DNA of 64,000 bases from Modicisalibacter sp033446685. Its GTDB lineage: Bacteria > Pseudomonadota > Gammaproteobacteria > Pseudomonadales > Halomonadaceae. Both the position numbers and the translations under genes were made by a program. Where the stretch lies: positions 124,001 to 188,000 of the forward strand of contig NZ_JAWQLY010000001.1 in assembly GCF_033446685.1 (NCBI RefSeq), in the 5' to 3' direction. Below the pieces are notes generated by a model. The model saw only the letters and a list, made by a program, of their open reading frames with translations, was not told where the DNA came from and ran no database searches. Shown here one piece after another: positions 24,395 through 32,482 of this stretch (positions are counted from its first letter, which is position 1; each line of letters starts with the position of its first letter).

Positions 24395-25708
24395 ATGACT
24401 ATCGATTACTACAAGAAAGCGGAGAAGAACGCCTCGACCGGTTACGACCAGACCCAGGAAACCGTGGCGCGGATGCTGGCCGAGATCGAGGCCGAGGGCG
24501 AGGCGAAGGCCAAGGAATACTGTCGCAAGCTCGACGGCTGGGAAGGCGACGTGGTGGTCAGTCGCGAGCAGATCGACGCGGCGAAGGCCAAGGTGCCGGA
24601 GCAGCTCAAGGCCGACATCCAGTTCGCCTACGAGCGGGTGTCGCGCTTCGCCGCGGCGCAGCGCGACAGTATCCAGGAGTTCGAGACCGAGCTGTCGCCG
24701 GGACTATTCGCCGGCCAGAAGCTGATCCCCATGGAAACCGCGGGTTGCTACGTGCCGGGCGGACGCTATGCGCACATCGCCTCGGCGATCATGAGCGTGG
24801 CGACGGCCCGCACCGCCGGGGTCAAGAACGTGATCGCCTGCTCGGTGCCGCGTGACGAGAACGGCATTCATCCGGCGATTCTCTATGCCATGGATCTGGC
24901 GGGCGCCGACACCATCCTGCAGATGGGCGGGGTGCAGGGCATCGCCTCGATGGCCTTCGGGCTGTTCACCGGCAAGCCCGCCGACATCCTGGTGGGGCCG
25001 GGCAACCGCTTCGTCGCCGAGGCCAAGCGGCAGTTGTTCGGCCGTTGCGGCATCGACATGTTCGCCGGGCCCACCGAGATCGGCATCATCGCCGACGATT
25101 CGGCGGACCCGCATATCGTCGCCACCGACCTGGTCGGCCAGGCCGAACACGGTCCGGACTCGCCGGCCTGGCTATTCACTACCTCGCGGGCTTTGGCCGA
25201 TGCGGTCAGCGCGCGAATTCCCGCGTTGATTGCGGACTTGCCGGAGACCCAGTCCAAGGCCGCCGACGCTGCCTGGCGCGACTACGGCGAGATCGTGATC
25301 TGCTCCAGCCGCGACGAGGTGGTCGAGATCAGCGATCGTTACGCGTCCGAGCATCTGGAACTTCAGGTCGAGGATCTCGACTGGTGGGTCGAGCGCCTGA
25401 GCAGCTACGGCTCGCTGTTCGTCGGTGAGGAAACCACGGTGGCCTTCGGCGACAAGTGCTCGGGCACCAACCACATCCTGCCGACCAAGGGCGCGGCCCG
25501 CTATACCGGCGGCCTGTGTGCCGAGAAGTTTCTCAAGGTCGTGACCTACCAACGCCAGTCACGCGAGGCGACCCGCGCCGTCGCCGCGGCGACGGCGCGG
25601 CTGTCGCGCTGCGAGGGTATGGAAGGGCATGCGCGCAGCGGTGATGTACGGCTGGCCAAGTACTACCCGGACGAGACCTTCGATCTGACGATCACCGAGG
25701 AGGTCTAG
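24395..25708 (+). CDS. hpsN: Sulfopropanediol 3-dehydrogenase (HisD-like)
   Basis: 437 residues of the histidinol dehydrogenase fold. Residues matching the HisD zinc ligands are Gln249, His252, Asp353 and His412, and the catalytic pair is Glu319-His320 (ASEHLEL). In DHPS-degrading bacteria HpsN oxidises (R)-DHPS in two NAD-dependent steps to (R)-sulfolactate. No other histidine-synthesis gene is nearby, while suyAB, a TRAP transporter, HpsO and HpsP are. This supports HpsN over HisD. The start follows AAAGGAG. The stop abuts the hpsO start. Confidence 0.88.
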   Translation: MTIDYYKKAEKNASTGYDQTQETVARMLAEIEAEGEAKAKEYCRKLDGWEGDVVVSREQIDAAKAKVPEQLKADIQFAYERVSRFAAAQRDSIQEFETELSPGLFAGQKLIPMETAGCYVPGGRYAHIASAIMSVATARTAGVKNVIACSVPRDENGIHPAILYAMDLAGADTILQMGGVQGIASMAFGLFTGKPADILVGPGNRFVAEAKRQLFGRCGIDMFAGPTEIGIIADDSADPHIVATDLVGQAEHGPDSPAWLFTTSRALADAVSARIPALIADLPETQSKAADAAWRDYGEIVICSSRDEVVEISDRYASEHLELQVEDLDWWVERLSSYGSLFVGEETTVAFGDKCSGTNHILPTKGAARYTGGLCAEKFLKVVTYQRQSREATRAVAAATARLSRCEGMEGHARSGDVRLAKYYPDETFDLTITEEV

Positions 25709-26470
25709 ATGAAGCCGTGCTTTGACCTTGGGGGCCAGGTTGCACTGGTCACCGGTGGCAGCAGCGGGCTGGGGCGCAGCATGGCGCTGGCCCTGGCCGC
25801 CTCGGGTGCGGCGGTAGTGGTCGCGGCGCGGCGTCGCGCCGCACTCGACGACACGGTCGCGCAGATCGAGCGACAAGGCGGCCGCGCGGCCGTCCTGGTC
25901 GCCGACCTGGCCGATGCCACATCGCTGGAGACGGTGGCTCGTCAGGCCGCCGAACCGTTCGGTGCGGTGACGGTTCTGATCAACGCCGCCGGCGTCAACC
26001 TGCGCCAGCCGGTCGACGACGTCGACCTGGCCAGCTGGAATCTGACCCTGCAACTGCATCTGGGCACGCCGTTCTTTCTCGCCCGAGCGCTGGTCCCTGG
26101 CATGCGTGAGCGCGGCTACGGCCGGATCATCAATCTGGCCTCGCTGCAGTCGCAGCGGGCCTTTCCCGACAGCGTTCCTTACGGGGCCGGGAAGGGTGGC
26201 ATCGTGCAGTTGACCCGGGCCATGGCCGAGGCCTGGTCGCGCGACGGCATCAACGCCAATGCCATCGCGCCGGGCTTCTTTCCCACCGAGCTGACCGCCT
26301 CCCTGTTCGACGATCCGCTCAAGGCGCAGCAACTGGCAGCCCGCACGGCGATCGGCCGCAACGGCACCGCCGAGGATATCGCCGGTCCCACGGTCTTTCT
26401 GGCTTCACCGGCCTCGGCCTACATCACCGGACAGACGCTGTTCGTCGATGGCGGTTTCACCGCGCGTTAG
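25709..26470 (+). CDS. hpsO: SDR dehydrogenase, sulfopropanediol 2-dehydrogenase type
   Basis: 253 residues of the classical SDR family. TGGSSGLG is at 15-22, NAAG at 92-95, and the catalytic residues are Ser145, Tyr158 and Lys162. It begins at the base after the hpsN stop. In Cupriavidus, HpsO and HpsP are proposed to interconvert DHPS enantiomers through a keto intermediate so that HpsN can use both. The assignment rests on gene order hpsN-hpsO-hpsP and family; specificity is not visible in sequence. Confidence 0.78.
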   Translation: MKPCFDLGGQVALVTGGSSGLGRSMALALAASGAAVVVAARRRAALDDTVAQIERQGGRAAVLVADLADATSLETVARQAAEPFGAVTVLINAAGVNLRQPVDDVDLASWNLTLQLHLGTPFFLARALVPGMRERGYGRIINLASLQSQRAFPDSVPYGAGKGGIVQLTRAMAEAWSRDGINANAIAPGFFPTELTASLFDDPLKAQQLAARTAIGRNGTAEDIAGPTVFLASPASAYITGQTLFVDGGFTAR

Positions 26471-26507
26471 GCAGGCAAGGCCTACTTACCGCTTACTGGA
26501 GACATTC

Positions 26508-27497
26508 ATGATGCAAGCGCTTTTCTATACCGGTCCCGAGCAGATGGAACTTCGCGATACCGAGTTGCCATCGCTCAACGTCGGCGAATCGCGAGTTCGA
26601 GTGCTGGCGACGGGGATCTGCGGCTCGGACCTGCATGCCTATCACGGTCACGATCCGCGCCGGGTGCCGCCGATGATTCTCGGGCATGAGGCAGCCGGTG
26701 AGGTCATCGAAGGTCCGCTGGCCGGCAAGCGGGTGACCATGAACCCACTGGTGGTCTGCGGTCATTGCGACTACTGCCTGGAGGGACGCCAGAACCTGTG
26801 CAGCAATCGCACCATGCTCGGCATGAACCGGCCCGGCACCTTCGCCGAGAGCGTGGTGGTCCCCGATCAATGCCTGATCGAGTTGCCCGACGGCCTGTCT
26901 TCGGTAGCCGCGGCATTGACCGAGCCGGCGGCGACCGCGCTGCACGCCATCAACCGGCTGGAGCGCAGCCTGACGCGACCGCTCGCGGAGGCCAGCACAC
27001 TGGTTATCGGTGCCGGTGCCGTCGGCCTGTTGACGGGGTTGATGCTGAGACAGCGCGGCGTGCGCCACTTGACGCTTGCCGATACCAATCCGTTACGGCG
27101 CGAGACCGCCGAGAAGGCGGGGCTGACGGTGATCGATCCGCGCGAAACGCCGCTCGATGCCGACAGCATCGAGGCCGTGTTCGATTGCGTTGGGGCATCG
27201 GCAACCCGTGCGATGGCCGTCCAGGCGACGCGCCCTGGCGGATCGCTGATGCATCTGGGGCTCCAGGACAACGAGGGTCGGTTCGACATGCGCAGCGTCA
27301 CCCTCAAGGAACTCATCGTGCTGGGCGCCTACACCTACACGCCGAATGATCTCCGTGCCACGGTCGACCTGCTGGCGTCAGGGGCGCTGGGCCCACTCGA
27401 CTGGGTCGAGACGCGGGCACTGGACGCCGGCGCGGGCGCCTTCGCCGATCTGGTCGCCGGGCAGACCGCGGCGGCGAAGATCGTTCTTACACCCTGA
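26508..27497 (+). CDS. hpsP: Zinc-dependent alcohol dehydrogenase, DHPS-pathway type
   Basis: 329 residues from ATG 26508; GGAG lies six bases upstream, and a second ATG follows immediately. Catalytic zinc ligands Cys38 (GICGSD), His60 and Glu61 (GHE) are present, as are the four structural cysteines 84, 87, 90 and 98 (CGHCDYC...C). The NAD-binding segment is VIGAGAVGLLTG near 166-177. As the third gene after hpsN and hpsO, it is the likely partner of HpsO in DHPS enantiomer interconversion. Confidence 0.78.
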   Translation: MMQALFYTGPEQMELRDTELPSLNVGESRVRVLATGICGSDLHAYHGHDPRRVPPMILGHEAAGEVIEGPLAGKRVTMNPLVVCGHCDYCLEGRQNLCSNRTMLGMNRPGTFAESVVVPDQCLIELPDGLSSVAAALTEPAATALHAINRLERSLTRPLAEASTLVIGAGAVGLLTGLMLRQRGVRHLTLADTNPLRRETAEKAGLTVIDPRETPLDADSIEAVFDCVGASATRAMAVQATRPGGSLMHLGLQDNEGRFDMRSVTLKELIVLGAYTYTPNDLRATVDLLASGALGPLDWVETRALDAGAGAFADLVAGQTAAAKIVLTP

Positions 27498-27500
27498 GGG

Positions 27501-27532
27501 GCGGCGGCTGTCTTTTACGTCAGCCGTGCCGC
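27501..27532. terminator. Candidate hairpin between convergent hpsP and gntR-type genes
   Basis: GCGGCGGCTG pairs with CAGCCGTGCCGC, leaving a small bulge, around a loop containing TCTTTTACGT. It lies in the 39-base gap between convergent stops. Confidence 0.45.
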
Positions 27533-27536
27533 GTAT

Positions 27537-28334
27537 CTACAAGCGGCTGGCGTAGCAGTATTGCTGGGTCGTCAGCCTTGAGATTCGCAGCTCGAGCGGG
27601 GTGTCCTGATAGTCCCGCGCGACGCGGCGGATCTCGATCAGCGGTTCGCCGATCTCGACGCCCAGATGGGCGACATCGCGCTCGCTGGCGCTCACCGCGA
27701 AGAGTTGCTCATCGGCATGGGCCACGGTAACGCCGTACTGGTGCTGGTAGAGGTTGTAGAGAGTATTGGGCAGGACCTCCGGTTGCTGTTCGAGGGCGGC
27801 GAAGGTGGCGGCGTCGAGCACGATGTCCTCGAGCAGCGTCGGGTTCCCGGCAAGTTCGCGAATCCGGCGGACATGGATCACTTCGGCATCGGCCGGGAGC
27901 TCCAGCAGGTCCCGCTCGGCGGCGTTGGCCGGACGCCGCTGGCGACTCAAGACCCGCGAGACGGGCAGGCTGCGCTCGCCGTCATGGCGCACGATGTTGA
28001 AGAAACGGAACAGCGCCCGATCGGCATCGTGGGTCGCGACAGCAGTACCCTTGCCTTGGCGGCGGACGACCACATTGTCACTGGCCAACTCGTCGAGTGC
28101 CTTGCGCAGGGTGCCGACGCTGACGTTGTAGCTCGACGCTAGCGCCGCTTCGCTGGGGATGAACGTCCCCGGCGGCCACTCACCCGAAGCGATTCGTTCC
28201 AGGAGCAAGTCCTTGATTTGTTTGTACAGCGGCTGGAATGTCGGGCCTTTCGGCGCGGTCATGGAGGTAACATCCTTGTTCGTGAGCGGCGAGGAGGAAG
28301 ATTCGTTGAGCGAATTATACCGAGGGAGGCGCAT
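27537..28334 (-). CDS. GntR-family regulator, HutC/UTRA type (sulfolactate regulon candidate)
   Basis: 265 residues from ATG 28334, supported by AAGGAG eight to nine bases upstream; an internal ATG at 28262 lacks such a site. The winged helix (about 35-100) includes PSEAALASSYNVSVGTLRKALDEL. The UTRA effector domain spans about 115-260. It is divergent from the TTT transporter operon, and the intergenic region holds the 38-base block shared with suyA. It is therefore the likely controller of sulfolactate uptake and cleavage, comparable to the regulators near suyAB in Chromohalobacter. Confidence 0.85.
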   Translation of the reverse strand: MRLPRYNSLNESSSSPLTNKDVTSMTAPKGPTFQPLYKQIKDLLLERIASGEWPPGTFIPSEAALASSYNVSVGTLRKALDELASDNVVVRRQGKGTAVATHDADRALFRFFNIVRHDGERSLPVSRVLSRQRRPANAAERDLLELPADAEVIHVRRIRELAGNPTLLEDIVLDAATFAALEQQPEVLPNTLYNLYQHQYGVTVAHADEQLFAVSASERDVAHLGVEIGEPLIEIRRVARDYQDTPLELRISRLTTQQYCYASRL

Positions 28335-28346
28335 TCCGACATCTCC

Positions 28347-28384
28347 TTGACTGTTTTATATAGTATGTCATATATATGAGTTGC
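28347..28384 (+). promoter_or_regulatory. TTT operon promoter/operator shared with suyA
   Basis: This 38-base block matches 18110-18147 at 33 positions. It has TTGACT at the left end, TATATA at 28371-28376 as a possible -10, and GTATGTCATATATATGAG in the core. It lies 110 bases before the binding-protein gene and next to the GntR start, so the regulator could also control itself. Confidence 0.78.
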
Positions 28385-28493
28385 GAGTGAGATGCCATGT
28401 GCCAGAACTAGCGACAACCAAGGCCAATGGCAGCGGAAGGGGCCAAAATGGCCCTAGGGTCTCATCACAACAACAGCAACATCGGAGAACACC

Positions 28494-29480
28494 ATGCGCC
28501 AGACTTCACGCTTCAAGACATTAGGATTGAGCACGCTGGTCGCCGGCATGCTCGGTGCGTCTGCCTTCGCCGGCCCGGCGCTGGCAGCCGATGCCGAGGG
28601 CTATCCCGATCACAACGTGCAATACATCATTCCCTTCGGCCCCGGCGGCGAGTCGGACATCAGCGCCCGATTGCAGCAGCAGTATTTCCAGGAGTTGACC
28701 GGCCAGCAATTGATCATCCAGTACATGGCCGGCGGCGGTGGCGCCGTGGGTTGGTCGCAGCTCAACGAGATGGCGAGCGACGGCTACACCATCATGGGCA
28801 CCAACCTGCCGCATATCATCCTCAAGCCGATGGGCAAGGATCCGGGCTTTACGACCGAGGAGCTCAAGAACTTCCACTACTTCCACTACTCACCGGACGC
28901 GCTGATCGTCACCAACGACAGCCCCTACAAGACGCTCGACGATCTTATCGCCGCCGCCAAGAAGGCCCCAGGCAGCGTCACCGTCTCGGGTAGCGGCACC
29001 CAATCCGCCAACGACATCGCCAACCAGCGGTTCGAATCGCTGGCCGACGTCAAGACCACCTACATCCCGTTCAAGGGCACCGGCGCGGCAGTGACCGCCT
29101 TGTTGGGCGATCAGGTCAAGGCCGAGTGGGGCTACACCACCACCGCCGCCAACCACAGCGACAAGGTGCGCATGCTGGCGGTGGCTTCCGAAGAGCGTCA
29201 TCCGCTGTTTCCCGATGTGCCGACCTTCAAGGAGCTGGGCTATGACATGACCGGCGGCGCCTATCGCGGCATCGCGGTTCCCCAGGGAACGTCCGAGGAA
29301 ATCACCAAAAAGCTGTCCGACATCTTTTCACAGATCAACCAGAACCCCGAATTCCGGCAGAAGATGGAAGATCTGGGCTTCGTACTGATCGACGTGCCCT
29401 ACGAAGAGATGGACGCCTTCATGGCCAAGCGCAGCAAGGAATACGAGCAGGTCGCCCGCGAAATGGGGATCATCGAGTGA
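28494..29480 (+). CDS. TTT transporter substrate-binding protein, TctC type (SlcH-like)
   Basis: 328 residues with a Sec signal peptide (about 1-32, ending ALAAD). The mature part is a Bug/TctC receptor: IIPFGPGGESDISARLQQQY near 44-63, IVTNDSPYKTLDDLIAAAKK near 140-159 and EERHPLFPDVPTFKELGYD. It binds a small carboxylate in the periplasm. By context with SlcC, ComC and the suy-type promoter the ligand is probably sulfolactate. A strong hairpin follows the stop. Confidence 0.87.
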   Translation: MRQTSRFKTLGLSTLVAGMLGASAFAGPALAADAEGYPDHNVQYIIPFGPGGESDISARLQQQYFQELTGQQLIIQYMAGGGGAVGWSQLNEMASDGYTIMGTNLPHIILKPMGKDPGFTTEELKNFHYFHYSPDALIVTNDSPYKTLDDLIAAAKKAPGSVTVSGSGTQSANDIANQRFESLADVKTTYIPFKGTGAAVTALLGDQVKAEWGYTTTAANHSDKVRMLAVASEERHPLFPDVPTFKELGYDMTGGAYRGIAVPQGTSEEITKKLSDIFSQINQNPEFRQKMEDLGFVLIDVPYEEMDAFMAKRSKEYEQVAREMGIIE

Positions 29481-29486
29481 CCGACA

Positions 29487-29509
29487 TCCGCCCGGGTTTC
29501 CCGGGCGGA
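29487..29509 (+). terminator. Intercistronic hairpin after the TTT binding-protein gene
   Basis: A perfect 10-bp stem (TCCGCCCGGG and its complement) with a TTT loop starts six bases after the stop. It probably raises binding-protein mRNA over the membrane subunits, like the hairpins at 8883 and 44221. Confidence 0.7.
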
Positions 29510-29533
29510 CTCGTTCCTCAACGGAGGTAGTTC

Positions 29534-31051
29534 ATGGAAACACTGAGTTTCATGGCCGCCGCGCTGTCCCCCCTCAACCTGCTGCTGGCAGTCATCGGTG
29601 TCGCTGCCGGAATCGTCATCGGCGCCTTGCCCGGCCTGTCGGCGACCATGGCCGTGGCAGTGCTGGTACCGGTCACGTTCGGCATGCCCCCCGAGGCGGC
29701 GCTGATCATGCTCGGTGCCATCTATACCGGGGCGATCTACGGCGGGTCGTATGCCGCGATACTGGTCAATACGCCGGGTACCCCCTCGGCGATCGCGACC
29801 ACCTTCGACGGTTATCCCATGGCCCAGCGCGGCGACGGCGATCTGGCGGTCACCCTGTCGACGCTGTCGTCGGTGATCGGCGGGTTGGTCGGGGCGCTGG
29901 CCTTGCTGACTCTCGCGCCGCTATTGGCGCAGATCGCGCTGAGGTTCGGGCCGGTCGAATACTTCTGGCTGGCGATCTTCGGCCTGACACTGATCTCGGC
30001 ACTCTCGGAAGGCTCGACCCTCAAGGGCTTCATCGGCGCCGGCGTCGGCTTGTTGCTGTCGACGGTGGGGGTGTCGGTGATCGGCGGCGACATTCGCTAC
30101 TCTTTCGGCTCGCAATTCCTGCTGGGCGGAATCGAGACCATCTCGGCGCTGATCGGCCTCTACTGCATACCGGTCTTGATCGATCTGGTCGCCACACCCA
30201 GCGCTCATCTGCAGCCGCCCGAGAAGGGCCGGGGGATTCGCCTCGGCGAGGGGCTGGCACTGATATGGCGCGGCAAGCTCAATGCCGCGCGCAGCGCGGT
30301 GATCGGCACGCTGGTCGCCATTCTGCCGGGGGCGGGTGGTTCCATCGCCAGCCTGGTGTCGTACTCCGAGGCGCGACGTACCTCGAAGCGTAGCGAGCGC
30401 TTCGGCCATGGCGAGCCGGACGGCGTGATCGCCACCGAAACGGCCAACAACGCCACCGTGGGCGGCGGTTTCATTCCCACCTTCGTGCTGGGCATTCCTG
30501 GCACGCCGCCCGATGCGGTGATTCTCGGGGCGCTGCTGGTTCAGGGGTTTCGGACCGGCCCGGAGATGTTCACCACCAACGCCAGCGTGACCTATACCTT
30601 CATCGGCGGTTTGGTCATCGCCACGTTGCTGATGCTGCCGATGGGACTGCTGATCGGACGTTATGCCTTCAAGTCGATCGTCAGCATTCCCAAGGCGTTG
30701 CTGGTGCCGAGCATTGCCTTCATGACGGTGATCGGTACCTATGCCATCCGCAACAACCCGTTCGACGTGGTGGTAATGGTGGCGCTGGGAGTGATCGGCT
30801 GGGTGCTGGCACGTTACGGAATCAAGCCATCGCCGATCGTGCTGGGGCTGATCCTGGGGCCCATCGCCGAACAGGGCTTCGTCCAGGGCTATCTGATAGG
30901 CAACGCTTCGGGCTCGGTCTTCGGCGCCTTCTTCGGCCGGCCGCTGTCATTGGCGATCATCGCGATGGTGCTGCTGTCGGTGCTGTATCCGGTATGGCGT
31001 ACGTACCGCGCCCGGCGGCTGCCCAAAGAATCCGAGGAGGCCCGGCCATGA
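29534..31051 (+). CDS. TTT transporter large permease, TctA type
   Basis: A 505-residue membrane protein with about twelve helices. The duplicated glycine motifs of TctA are clear: GALPGLSATMAVAVLVPVTFG near 32-52 and AILPGAGGSIASLVSYSEAR near 263-282. It is the transport channel of the tripartite tricarboxylate system. The start has GGAGG upstream. The stop overlaps the next start (ATGA). Gene order here is C-A-B rather than the common C-B-A. Confidence 0.92.
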   Translation: METLSFMAAALSPLNLLLAVIGVAAGIVIGALPGLSATMAVAVLVPVTFGMPPEAALIMLGAIYTGAIYGGSYAAILVNTPGTPSAIATTFDGYPMAQRGDGDLAVTLSTLSSVIGGLVGALALLTLAPLLAQIALRFGPVEYFWLAIFGLTLISALSEGSTLKGFIGAGVGLLLSTVGVSVIGGDIRYSFGSQFLLGGIETISALIGLYCIPVLIDLVATPSAHLQPPEKGRGIRLGEGLALIWRGKLNAARSAVIGTLVAILPGAGGSIASLVSYSEARRTSKRSERFGHGEPDGVIATETANNATVGGGFIPTFVLGIPGTPPDAVILGALLVQGFRTGPEMFTTNASVTYTFIGGLVIATLLMLPMGLLIGRYAFKSIVSIPKALLVPSIAFMTVIGTYAIRNNPFDVVVMVALGVIGWVLARYGIKPSPIVLGLILGPIAEQGFVQGYLIGNASGSVFGAFFGRPLSLAIIAMVLLSVLYPVWRTYRARRLPKESEEARP

Positions 31052-31533
31052 AGCCATCCATCGAGCCCACCGAGAGGGTCGCGGCGCGCGGCTCCGATGC
31101 CAGCCTGGCCCTCGTGATGCTGGTCATTTCACTGGGCGCGCTGTGGTTCAGCCAGGATATGTCGATCATGGCCAGCGTCTTCCCACGCACCATCGCCGCG
31201 CTGGTGGCGGCCTTCAGCGTGGCCTTGCTGTTGCGCAGCCTGTTGATGCGACCGACACGTCCGCGTCCCGAGCCGGGCAGCGTCGCGCGGCGGCTGTGGC
31301 TGATCGCCGTGTTGCTGGTCTGGAGCCTGGCGCTCAAGTGGCTGGGATTCCTGGCGTCGAGCCTATTGAGCGCGGTGTGCCTGGTAATGCTCTCGCACTA
31401 TCACGCCTGGACGCCGAAGCGTGTCGCTGGCTACGCGATCGTGCTGCTGCTGATCATCGGCCTGTTCTACGGCCTATTCGCCATCATACTCAACGTGCCG
31501 CTGCCGGTTGGTCTGCTTTGGCGCACCCTATGA
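31048..31533 (+). CDS. TTT transporter small permease, TctB type
   Basis: 161 residues from ATG 31048, with GAGGAGG upstream. Four membrane helices are visible at about 19-37, 46-65, 82-103 and 128-152. It is the small membrane subunit that pairs with TctA. It overlaps the tctA-type stop by four bases and is followed 19 bases later by slcC. Confidence 0.85.
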   Translation: MKPSIEPTERVAARGSDASLALVMLVISLGALWFSQDMSIMASVFPRTIAALVAAFSVALLLRSLLMRPTRPRPEPGSVARRLWLIAVLLVWSLALKWLGFLASSLLSAVCLVMLSHYHAWTPKRVAGYAIVLLLIIGLFYGLFAIILNVPLPVGLLWRTL

Positions 31534-31552
31534 CAGACAAGCGAGGTAACGG

Positions 31553-32482
31553 ATGATCGACATCCTGATCACGGAATTCATGGACGGGGCGGCCGTGGCC
31601 GACCTCGAGCGCGACTTCGCGGTGGGCTTCGACCCGACGCTGGTGGAGGATCGCGAGCGTCTGATGGCCTCGGGCGAGGGCGTACGCGGGCTGATCGTAC
31701 GCAACCGTACCCGGGTCGATGCGGCGCTGCTCGGTCAATTCCCCGACCTGCAGGCGGTAGGCCGGTTGGGAGTGGGGCTCGACAATATCGACCTGGATGC
31801 CTGCCGGGAACGGGGCATCGAGGTGCTGCCTGCCCAGGGCGGCAATACCGTCTCGGTGGTGGAATATGTGCTGGCCGGGGTGTTGATGTTGCGCCGAGGT
31901 GCCTATCTGTCGACGGCCAGGGTGGTGGGCGGCGAATGGCCGCGCCAGGCGCTGATGGGCCGCGAGACCCAGGGCTCGATCCTCGGCCTGGTGGGGTTCG
32001 GGGCGATCGCCCGGGAAGTGGCGCGGCGCGCTCGTTGCCTGGACATGTTGGTCATCGCCTACGATCCCTTCGTCGATGAGCGGGACAGCGCTTGGCACGA
32101 GGCCGAGCGTGCCACCACGCTCGAGGCGCTGTTGCCGCGAGTCGACGCGCTGAGCCTGCATGTGCCGCTGAGCGAGGGAACCCATCATCTGCTGGGGCGT
32201 GAGGCGCTGGCGCTCATGAAACCGGGCAGCGTATTGATCAACACTGCGCGCGGCGGTGTGGTCGATGAAGCGGCGCTGGCCGAGAGCCTGCGCGACGGGC
32301 ACCTGGGAGGAGCGATGCTCGACGTCTTCGAGCAGGAGCCGCTGGCTGCAGGATCGCCGCTGGCCGGCCTCGAGGGGCTGATCGCCACGCCGCACATTGC
32401 CGGGGTCACCCATGAATCCAACGAGCGCATCAGTTGGATAACCGTCGACAATGTACGCCGTGCGCTGGGGGTGACTATATGA
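31553..32482 (+). CDS. slcC: (S)-sulfolactate dehydrogenase, D-2-hydroxyacid dehydrogenase family
   Basis: 309 residues. The NAD motif GFGAIA is at 148-153, and the catalytic triad is Arg233 (TARGG), Glu262 (QEP) and His281 (PHIAG). In Chromohalobacter salexigens SlcC oxidises (S)-sulfolactate to sulfopyruvate. ComC then reduces sulfopyruvate to (R)-sulfolactate, the SuyAB substrate. Location between the TTT transporter and comC supports this call. It is distinct from the 2-hydroxyacid dehydrogenase at 861. Confidence 0.82.
   Translation: MIDILITEFMDGAAVADLERDFAVGFDPTLVEDRERLMASGEGVRGLIVRNRTRVDAALLGQFPDLQAVGRLGVGLDNIDLDACRERGIEVLPAQGGNTVSVVEYVLAGVLMLRRGAYLSTARVVGGEWPRQALMGRETQGSILGLVGFGAIAREVARRARCLDMLVIAYDPFVDERDSAWHEAERATTLEALLPRVDALSLHVPLSEGTHHLLGREALALMKPGSVLINTARGGVVDEAALAESLRDGHLGGAMLDVFEQEPLAAGSPLAGLEGLIATPHIAGVTHESNERISWITVDNVRRALGVTI

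Noticed and set aside
24395..25708. Histidinol dehydrogenase (HisD)
   Set aside because: Fold and metal residues match HisD, but no histidine gene is nearby and the TRAP, hpsO, hpsP and suyAB context fits HpsN.
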